From Defluviitaleaceae bacterium (GTDB lineage: Bacteria > Bacillota > Clostridia > Lachnospirales > WQUN01): a stretch of DNA of 64,000 bases. Made by a program: the position numbers and the translations under genes. Numbering within the stretch: position 1 is the first letter of the stretch; every line of letters begins with the position of its first letter. This document shows, in pieces, positions 56,764 to 64,000 of this stretch. The notes under the pieces were generated by a model. That model saw only the letters and a program-made list of their open reading frames with translations, was not told the DNA's origin and ran no database searches. Where the stretch lies: positions 1-64,000 of the forward strand of contig WRAN01000002.1 of the NCBI GenBank assembly GCA_009780185.1, given 5' to 3'.

Positions 56764-57468
56764 ATGACCAAGCCAATCCACACAACCGCAGAAGAATCTC
56801 AAGAAGAATCTCAAAATCAAACCCCTCCGCCACCTCAGCCAGAGCTTTTGACCCCGCCACCCCAAAAAGGCAATCCAAGAGGCGTAATCCAATTTCTAAC
56901 CATAATAGGCCAGATAGAAGGCCATATACTGCTCCCTCCCACCAATAAGGCCACAAAATACGAACATGTAATCCCACAACTGGTAATGTGCGCAGAAAAC
57001 CACGAAACCGATGGCCTTCTGATACTGTTAAACACGATGGGCGGCGACGTAGAAGCCGGTCTAGCCCTTGCAGAGCTTATTACCCATTTAGGCAAACCAA
57101 CAGTTTCTTTGGTACTAGGTGGAGGTCACTCTATTGGCGTACCACTGGCAGTATCTGCCAGCTACAGCTTTATTGCCCCTTCAGCCACAATGACTATTCA
57201 CCCAGTGAGAATGAACGGAACCATAGTAGGTGCCCCTCAATCCTACGAATATTTCAACAAAACCCAAGATAGAGTAGAAGATTTTATAGTAGAAAACTCC
57301 AATATAACCCATGAGCGCCTTTCAGCCCTTATGATGGACACAAAAACCCTAGCACAAGATGTAGGTACGATACTGATAGGAGAAGAGGCAGTTAAAGAGG
57401 GCATAATAGACGAAGTAGGCGGCCTTTATTCCGCAATGGAAAAATTATATAGTCTAATAGGAAAATAG
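56764..57468 (+). CDS. ClpP-family serine protease (TepA-like)
   Basis: LNTMGGDVEAGLALAELI, GGGHSIGVPLA (Ser), MTIHPVRM (His), TKTLAQDVGT (Asp). Confidence 0.88.
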   Translation: MTKPIHTTAEESQEESQNQTPPPPQPELLTPPPQKGNPRGVIQFLTIIGQIEGHILLPPTNKATKYEHVIPQLVMCAENHETDGLLILLNTMGGDVEAGLALAELITHLGKPTVSLVLGGGHSIGVPLAVSASYSFIAPSATMTIHPVRMNGTIVGAPQSYEYFNKTQDRVEDFIVENSNITHERLSALMMDTKTLAQDVGTILIGEEAVKEGIIDEVGGLYSAMEKLYSLIGK

Positions 57469-57533
57469 ACTTCTTGCGCAAAGCCTCCAGGAAGTGCATA
57501 ATAAAAATAAAACCATTTTCCCGGAGGCACGAA

Positions 57534-58085
57534 ATGTCAGATGCAAAAGAATACAAAAATGCAGAAAACAAGCTACTGCTGCTGTATCTTATAAACCGAA
57601 TGGAGTTCCCAATGTCCCGCGCACAAGTCACTGACTTTGTACAAGACGTTGACTTCATGGATTACTACACACTACAGCAAACATTGGCGGTATTGGTAGA
57701 AGACGGCCATCTGGATGCGACAGAAGAAAATGCATTAGACAACAGCACAACCAGATATGTAGTTACTGGTGAAGGACAAACAGCCTTAGAATACTTTGAA
57801 AAACACATCCCATGGTCCCGCCGCCAAGCTATCGACAGCTACATAAAAGAAAACCGAGGCAAAATAAGAAAAGACTACGAAAACACCGCCACCTACTTCC
57901 CCAATATGGAAAATGACGAATTCCTAGTCAAGTGTGGCGTATATGAGGATAAGCGTGCATTGCTGGAGCTTGTGGTATCCGTTGACACAAGAGAGCAGGC
58001 AAAGTTAATACAGTCCAATTGGCGTGCCAATGCCAGTGGGCTTTATCAGCAGATTATTGAGGCTTTAACAATCATCACGAATTAA
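57534..58085 (+). CDS. DUF4364 family protein
   Basis: ENKLLLLYLINRMEFPMSRAQVTDFVQDVDFMDYYTLQQTLAVLVEDGHL; start corrected to MSDAKE. Confidence 0.8.
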   Translation: MSDAKEYKNAENKLLLLYLINRMEFPMSRAQVTDFVQDVDFMDYYTLQQTLAVLVEDGHLDATEENALDNSTTRYVVTGEGQTALEYFEKHIPWSRRQAIDSYIKENRGKIRKDYENTATYFPNMENDEFLVKCGVYEDKRALLELVVSVDTREQAKLIQSNWRANASGLYQQIIEALTIITN

Positions 58086-58115
58086 TCTATTAAAATAAAT
58101 CATTGGAGTGTAAAA

Positions 58116-60020
58116 ATGAACAACAATTTAAAAATATCAATCTCCGCTACTAAAACAGAACATGGCTATAACCCACTTACATTAATTAATGGCAAAACCA
58201 TTGCAGGTGCGCCGGGAAAGCCTGATATCCGCTTAGAAATTTCACAGTCAGATAACGATGCTAGGCATCTGTATGATGATATATTCTATGATAGCTACAA
58301 GATACAAGGAAACCAACATGTTTTCACAAAAAAATTGGAAGCGCCAAGCTTTATTGCTTACATTACTGTAGAAACAGTATATGAAATTATTAACAGCAGC
58401 CTAATCCGTAAAACAGTTTCCCTTACACAGAGAAATGCCCCGCAGATTTACTATAATCTAATAAATGATCTGTTTCCAGCAATGCCAATAACCCGCAAAT
58501 TTGCTTTTGACGAATGGGAAGTTACTGCATCTACCGATATGAAGTATCAGCGCTTCCCTGCCCTAGGCTTTGCCTATGATAATCTTCATTTAGGCATGAT
58601 TTCAGAAAATGGATTCTATAATAAGTACCCTCGCAATAACAGGAAGCGCAAAGTTGCAAAAAATTATAACTATGACGCATTTGAACCAGTAAAAAACTGC
58701 GCTGATCCGGATTTTATGGGCTTTGCCCAAGTGCAAGACGCAGACTGCGCTTCATTTAATATAGGCGCTTATATCGATAACAATGGAGAAAGAAAGCATT
58801 ACAATATTATGCACTTAGGCCGCACAGAAACAAAGACCTTTTACATTTTCGCGTGTGAAGCCCGTAACATCCGAGATATAAAGTTAGAAGTACAGGAATC
58901 TTATGCAGATGGCCGAGGTTTTGTAGGCACTCAAGCAGAAAAAGTACTTTACGCCTGTGCCATGATTAATTTAACTATTGCAGAAATAGGTGATTTCTCC
59001 CCTCACTCAGTACCTGCTCCCATTGGATACTCCCCTGACATGTATAATAGGGATACCTTTTGGACAATTAACGCATTAGATGACAAGTATCTAAACGAAA
59101 CCCTCTGTCGTCGTTTTTGGGACACCCAAGACGAAACCGGATGCATTGGCACCATCATTACGCCTGTTACAGGTAGCATTGAGGTGAAGGATAATGACTC
59201 CACTATTCTTATGTTCCTGTGGCATTACAGGAATCAAAAGCGGTTTGGGTCAGATAATATCCCAAAAGAAATGGTAGACCGAGCCTATGAATACTGCCTT
59301 AATGCCTTAGATAAAAACCGTGAAGGCCGCTGTACAGCACATTTTGCCCTTTCTCAGCAGGATATTTCCTATTACCCTGATGGCACACAGCTTTCTGTAA
59401 ACCAAGGAATGTTCGCGGTATTTTTGCGCTGTGCAATGCTAATGGGGTACCCTATTTCTGAAGAGTATCTTTCCCTGGCAGAAGAGGCGTATCGTGAGTA
59501 CTACGATGAAGCTGACCGCTGTTTACGTTTATTCGATGGAGATGATTATACAAATTCATTTGATAATCTTGTGCCAGAATTCCTTTCGATTTGGCTCTTT
59601 GGCCATAAAATCCTTACAGATAATCAAGTGAGTGATATGATCGAGTCATATCCCGCATCCAATATTACTCACGCGAAAGCACTGTTTGTAAAGCGCAATG
59701 GAGATAACCTAACCATTGACGAATGGCCATTTAAGAAGAATGAGTACAATCAACCCGGAACATACTACAATGGAGGGTCGTGGCTGCGTGGAGAGGTTAT
59801 GGCATATGCCGCTGCATATTATCACGGTTATAAAGAAGCGCGGGAAATGATCAAGAATCGTCTGCAGGCGGAGCTTGACCGCTACCCGGATGACCCAGTA
59901 AGCCATGAGTTTTTGCCTACAGATATTTCCTATCCTTATGATAGTTGGATTCGTAATAATTCCGTATTCTCTTGGAATATTTTTGCCTTAGAGGCTGAGA
60001 AGTTAGTGGGGCTTAGGTAG
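58116..60020 (+). CDS. Uncharacterised protein, predicted six-hairpin glycosidase-like toroid
   Basis: GYSPDMYNRDTFWTINALDDKYLNETLCRRFWDTQDETGCIGTIITP; DWxxRDxFW-like motif and alternating helices; next to GH2. Confidence 0.5.
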   Translation: MNNNLKISISATKTEHGYNPLTLINGKTIAGAPGKPDIRLEISQSDNDARHLYDDIFYDSYKIQGNQHVFTKKLEAPSFIAYITVETVYEIINSSLIRKTVSLTQRNAPQIYYNLINDLFPAMPITRKFAFDEWEVTASTDMKYQRFPALGFAYDNLHLGMISENGFYNKYPRNNRKRKVAKNYNYDAFEPVKNCADPDFMGFAQVQDADCASFNIGAYIDNNGERKHYNIMHLGRTETKTFYIFACEARNIRDIKLEVQESYADGRGFVGTQAEKVLYACAMINLTIAEIGDFSPHSVPAPIGYSPDMYNRDTFWTINALDDKYLNETLCRRFWDTQDETGCIGTIITPVTGSIEVKDNDSTILMFLWHYRNQKRFGSDNIPKEMVDRAYEYCLNALDKNREGRCTAHFALSQQDISYYPDGTQLSVNQGMFAVFLRCAMLMGYPISEEYLSLAEEAYREYYDEADRCLRLFDGDDYTNSFDNLVPEFLSIWLFGHKILTDNQVSDMIESYPASNITHAKALFVKRNGDNLTIDEWPFKKNEYNQPGTYYNGGSWLRGEVMAYAAAYYHGYKEAREMIKNRLQAELDRYPDDPVSHEFLPTDISYPYDSWIRNNSVFSWNIFALEAEKLVGLR

Positions 60021-60051
60021 CCCTTTAGGATTACAATCTTAATATAATTGC

Positions 60052-60331
60052 AAAAGGGGCTGTCACGTTAAGAAAACCTTGGGACTCCGTCCCAAACCCT
60101 GTAAACTTTTGAAAAAGTTTAATCAAAACTTTAACATAAAATCGCGCATACGCGCGATTTTGGTTTTTCGATAAAGTTTTTGGTTAAGCTTTTTACAAAA
60201 AGCTTGCGGGGTGCGGGGTATACTCCAGCGAAGCTGGTGCCGCGAAAGCGGCAGGCCACCCGGCCAGTAAGCGAAGCTTACGAGAGGGCGGAGCCCTGCG
60301 GTTTCATGATTTTGACGTGACAGCCCCTTTT
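60052..60331. mobile_element. MITE-like element with 17-bp perfect terminal inverted repeats
   Basis: AAAAGGGGCTGTCACGT at 60052-60068; ACGTGACAGCCCCTTTT at 60315-60331; non-coding interior with several short hairpins. Confidence 0.55.
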
Positions 60332-60335
60332 TACT

Positions 60336-62741
60336 TTAATGGATATCGTATACACTCCTAACCGCTAGACTCTTAGGCTCACCACGGATTATTTTTACGC
60401 GATAATCCCCAGCGTTCATGTCAAAATAGTTGTCTGAAAGCACTACGTCTGTGTCGAGGCTAGTAATCTCAACAGCGCGGGCATATGCAGCGGCAGTTAC
60501 TATAATATTATCCCTTTCTCTTGTTACAGTAAGCTTAGGGTCTGTAAATTTGAAATGCTTAGGCATACAAAACAACACTGTCCCGCTGGATACATGGGCA
60601 CCATCTTTATCCACTAGCTCATAACTTACATAGTTTTCATGCAATATTGCATCATCAAAGGCCATATTCGCAAGCCACAGTGCCGATAGAGGCTCTACAC
60701 TAACGTCTGCACTGCCTTCTTTTATTATCTCTGAGCTTGGTGTACGCAGCGCCCATTTTACTTGTCCTTTAAATGCATACAATGTCTCGTTGGAAACAGA
60801 CAGCTTTACGGATTTTATTATACCCCGATCCTCGGCGTTTACATTGGTGTTTTGGGTGATAACCCCTTCCTCTTGTACAGATAGCAGAACCGGGGCAAAA
60901 AACCGCTTTGCATAGTAGTGCAGTGCCTTCCAGCGACTATAGTAATCAATTGAAGCCCATGATGCCACCGGCCAACAGTCGTTTAACTGCCAATAGATTG
61001 CACCCATACAGCGTCCGCGGTTACGCCGCCAGTGTTCTACCCCATATCTTATAGCCTCGGCTTGCAATAGCTGGGAGGCATATACAAGGGTTTCGAAGCT
61101 GCTAGGATACAGGAATGTCTGAGATAGGTAGTTCATAATCTTGCCGTTGGCTGAACCGTTGCGCTGATGGCGCTCCATTATATATGAAAACAGATTGCGA
61201 TCCTCAGGTAGAGTAAAGGACTCAATGGTCTTTAGCTCTGGCAGGCTTTGGAATCCAAACTCACTGGCAAAGCGGAAAAAGTAATTCCTATAATCAGAAA
61301 ATGGCTTGTTCCCATGCCATACATCCCAGTAATGCACATCTCCGCGGTTAGGGTCATTGGGCTCGTCAAAGCCACCGCCGGAGGATGGGGAGGCCGGCCA
61401 GTAAAATATCTTAGGAGAAAGACGCCTGCATATCTCTGGGAAAATATGCTCGTACATACGAAAATAAGCAGAAAACTGACCAGGAGAGTATTTATATACC
61501 CGGTCTTTTAGCTGCCATTCCATTTCATTATTGCCGCACCATAAGCCTAGGCTTGCGTGATGGCGTAGACGGCGGACATTGTCTTCAATTTCTGCTTTTA
61601 TATTTTTTTCGAAGTTCTCGCCCAGTTCGTACATAGAACAGCAAAACATAAAGTCCTGCCATACCACAAGGCCCAGCTCGTCACATATGTCAAAGAAATA
61701 ATTGTCTGGATAGAACCCTCCACCCCATACCCGTATTGAGTTCATGTTTGCCAGTACGCAGTCCTCCAACAGCCTACGGGTTCTGGCCGGGCTCATTCTA
61801 GGAAGGATATTATCCTCAGGGATATAGTCTGCCCCCATGGCAAAGATTTTCTCTCCGTTTACTACGTAGCAGAACTCTTCTCCATATTTATCTGTTTCTC
61901 TAGAGATAGAAAAACTACGAAGGCCTATTTTCCGTGTCCATGTATCCACTACTTCTCCTTTATAAAGAAGTCTCGCGTCTACCGTATAAAGGGGTTGGGA
62001 ACCATAACCATTTGGCCACCACAGCTGCGGACAATCAATAACAACAGGGTTTCCAGTAAAGACAGTACCATCCGGGGCTATTACTTCGTACTCGACATTA
62101 CATTTACCTATATCACCGTCGATTTCCGGGTCAAATGACAGAACAACCTGATCGTCCTCATGCTCTTGGGCAATAAGTACACTATTAATTTTTGCCCCAG
62201 TATCAGCCACAATAGAAATATCCCGCCATATCCCCATGTCTGGTAAACGAGGCCCCCAATCCCACCCAAACATACAATGAGCCTTGCGCAAATGAGGATA
62301 CCCTTTCATAGCATCTGTAGAGCCGTCTATGAAAACCTCACCTAGGCGTTTACGGATATATTCTACAGGGCAATCAAATTTTATTGATATAGTGTTTTCT
62401 CCTTGATTAAGATCGCAAAGAGAAAATTCCCACGTACGGTGCATATTATCGGTACATCCTATAATATTGCCATTGACAGTAATCTCAGCTAAGGTGTCCA
62501 GTCCTTCACAACGTAGTGCTATTCTTTTGGCTCTATACATTTCCATAGGGAGAGTGAAAGCACGGGTATATGTCGCTCCCTTTGTTGTAATTGATAGAAA
62601 CTTATCTTCATTATCTCGCCAGAAAGGGTCTTCTATGAGGTTATTTTGCAAAAGGTCATGGTACAGACTACCCGGAACCATTGCGGGTATTTCCTTGCCG
62701 TCATATGTTAATGTCCAATTACCAGTTAACGAAAATTTCAT
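60336..62741 (-). CDS. GH2 family beta-mannosidase-like enzyme
   Basis: FSLTGNWTLTYDGKEIPAMVPGSLYHDLL; NSIRVWGGGFYPDNYFFDICDELGLVVWQDFMF; LWCGNNEMEWQ; SEFGFQSLPELKTIESF. Confidence 0.92.
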   Translation of the reverse strand: MKFSLTGNWTLTYDGKEIPAMVPGSLYHDLLQNNLIEDPFWRDNEDKFLSITTKGATYTRAFTLPMEMYRAKRIALRCEGLDTLAEITVNGNIIGCTDNMHRTWEFSLCDLNQGENTISIKFDCPVEYIRKRLGEVFIDGSTDAMKGYPHLRKAHCMFGWDWGPRLPDMGIWRDISIVADTGAKINSVLIAQEHEDDQVVLSFDPEIDGDIGKCNVEYEVIAPDGTVFTGNPVVIDCPQLWWPNGYGSQPLYTVDARLLYKGEVVDTWTRKIGLRSFSISRETDKYGEEFCYVVNGEKIFAMGADYIPEDNILPRMSPARTRRLLEDCVLANMNSIRVWGGGFYPDNYFFDICDELGLVVWQDFMFCCSMYELGENFEKNIKAEIEDNVRRLRHHASLGLWCGNNEMEWQLKDRVYKYSPGQFSAYFRMYEHIFPEICRRLSPKIFYWPASPSSGGGFDEPNDPNRGDVHYWDVWHGNKPFSDYRNYFFRFASEFGFQSLPELKTIESFTLPEDRNLFSYIMERHQRNGSANGKIMNYLSQTFLYPSSFETLVYASQLLQAEAIRYGVEHWRRNRGRCMGAIYWQLNDCWPVASWASIDYYSRWKALHYYAKRFFAPVLLSVQEEGVITQNTNVNAEDRGIIKSVKLSVSNETLYAFKGQVKWALRTPSSEIIKEGSADVSVEPLSALWLANMAFDDAILHENYVSYELVDKDGAHVSSGTVLFCMPKHFKFTDPKLTVTRERDNIIVTAAAYARAVEITSLDTDVVLSDNYFDMNAGDYRVKIIRGEPKSLAVRSVYDIH

Positions 62742-62884
62742 ATACTATACTCCTTTGTATTTGGGTTTTGTAGGAATTGTAGAATCTTTTTCCAATGCAG
62801 TCAAACATGACTTTGTAACTTTACAAAATGCCTGTTGTTATGATATAAAAGTTACAAATTTAGCCACCAAAGGAGCATACTCTG

Positions 62885-63841
62885 ATGACCTTTGCCCAGA
62901 AAAAGAAAGACTTTGACCAAAAAAACATCGTATCAGAAAGTTACATTGTTAACTTTATAGGAGTAGAGGGCTTTGATGTGTACAATTGCTCTATTCCTTT
63001 TTATTGGAATGGAAAAAGATATATATATGGCCGAGTAGAGCGCCGTGAGGAGTGGGCAAGGTCATGGGTGCGCCTGTTTGAGGAAACTGAGCAGGATCAA
63101 TTTACAGTGGTTAAGGGCAGTATGATTTATCAACTGGAGGATCCTTATATAAGCCAGATAGGCAAAGAGCTAGTACTGGGAGGCACCCATGTACAGTATT
63201 CTAGAGGAGAAATGGCCAACCTATGTGCCTATTTTTATAAGGGTACAGATTTAAATGATATGTACTACTTCACCACAGGGCCAGACAAAATGAAAGATAT
63301 CCGCCTAGTAGAACTTACAAAAGGCATAGGTGTATTCTCCCGCCCACGAGGCGAGGAAATAGAAAAAGAACATGGTTCAGGCTCTATTGTAGGCTATGCG
63401 GTTATAGATAATATTTTAGACTTAGATGCAAATATTATTTCTAAGGCTAGAAAAATAGAAGGCATGTTTGGCCCGGGAGAATGGGGCGGCTGTAACCAGT
63501 GTTACCGTCTTGACTCAGGACTAATTGGTATAATTGGCCATAAAAGTTACAACGACTCTACTCCAGATGGGACGAAGATAGAGGTATATGTAAATGTATC
63601 CTTCGTTTTTGATCCGGTTACCCATAAGCTACTGGATGAAAAAATACTAGCCACCCGCAAAAGTTACCCACCCGGCCCGGCTAAAAAATCGCACCTGCCA
63701 GATTGCGTTTTTACCGCAGGAATAGTTATGCGAGATGATGGCCGTGCCGATCTCTATAGCGGCTTGGGAGACACAATGGTAGGCCGTGCGGTAATAGAAA
63801 ACCCCTTCAAAGGCTTTGGTAATCTGGTTGTACCCCTATGA
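62885..63841 (+). CDS. DUF1861 family protein (predicted beta-propeller)
   Basis: GVEGFDVYNCSIPFYWNGKRYIYGRVERREEWARSWVRLF; GGTHVQ; LPDCVFTAGIVMRDDGRADLYSGLGD. Confidence 0.8.
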   Translation: MTFAQKKKDFDQKNIVSESYIVNFIGVEGFDVYNCSIPFYWNGKRYIYGRVERREEWARSWVRLFEETEQDQFTVVKGSMIYQLEDPYISQIGKELVLGGTHVQYSRGEMANLCAYFYKGTDLNDMYYFTTGPDKMKDIRLVELTKGIGVFSRPRGEEIEKEHGSGSIVGYAVIDNILDLDANIISKARKIEGMFGPGEWGGCNQCYRLDSGLIGIIGHKSYNDSTPDGTKIEVYVNVSFVFDPVTHKLLDEKILATRKSYPPGPAKKSHLPDCVFTAGIVMRDDGRADLYSGLGDTMVGRAVIENPFKGFGNLVVPL

Positions 63842-64000
63842 AAAAGAAAACCACGATGCAAGATATTGCAGATAAGCTTGGCATTACCAAGGTATCTGTA
63901 TCCAAAGCCCTAGGTGATAAGCCGGGAGTAAGCGACTCCCTACGCAGAGAGATAATACAAACCGCTGGGGAAATGGGTTATGTGGTAAGCCAGCCCACCG
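63838..64000 (+). CDS. LacI-family transcriptional regulator (5' part only)
   Basis: Manual translation MKKKTTMQDIADKLGITKVSVSKALGDKPGVSDSLRREIIQTAGEMGYVVSQPT; ATGA overlap with DUF1861. Confidence 0.9.
   Translation, partial: MKKKTTMQDIADKLGITKVSVSKALGDKPGVSDSLRREIIQTAGEMGYVVSQPT

Noticed and set aside
1-64000. CRISPR array, tRNA or rRNA genes
   Set aside because: No regularly spaced direct-repeat array and no recognisable tRNA or rRNA sequence seen by eye; a tRNAscan/CRT run would be needed to exclude small ones.

Overview
The window is low-to-mid-GC Firmicutes (Clostridia-type) chromosomal DNA, read from the ORF track and the raw sequence only. About 1-20 kb is core: an InlB/Listeria-Bacteroides-repeat surface protein truncated at the left edge, an XRE-TPR regulator, DacA, FtsZ, FtsQ/DivIB, a NYN nuclease-like protein, DUF2161, SPFH, RlmN, KptA/Tpt1, two tandem MgtE, a PTS-IIC-like membrane protein, Asp23, a FakA/YloV-type DAK2 protein and a P5C dehydrogenase (PruA). 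About 20-27 kb is an accessory island of small genes. Five of its minus-strand ORFs are each followed by a related palindromic element (integron-cassette-like, but without a canonical attC core). It also holds a degraded toxin-antitoxin scar, a MazEF pair and an AraC HTH fused to an apparently catalytically dead APH-type kinase domain. About 27-42 kb is a glycan locus with two ABC importers lacking a local ATPase, a GH127 beta-L-arabinofuranosidase-type enzyme, a GH146/DUF1680-type enzyme and a DUF5695-like protein. About 42-56 kb is a co-directional catabolic run: DUF885 metallopeptidase, a glycyl radical enzyme that closely resembles trans-4-hydroxy-L-proline dehydratase (HypD) with a short activase, an M24 aminopeptidase P, glutamate mutase S/L/E, methylaspartate ammonia-lyase, DUF1446(AtuA)/DUF4387 and a P-loop protein. 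About 56-64 kb carries a CobW GTPase, a ClpP/TepA-like protease, DUF4364, a predicted glycosidase-like toroid, a MITE-like element, a GH2 beta-mannosidase, DUF1861 and the start of a LacI regulator. The most interesting hypothesis is a plant-extensin (arabinosylated hydroxyproline) utilisation system. In it, GH127 removes beta-arabinose, peptidases release Hyp, HypD makes P5C, PruA makes glutamate, and glutamate mutase plus methylaspartate ammonia-lyase make mesaconate.
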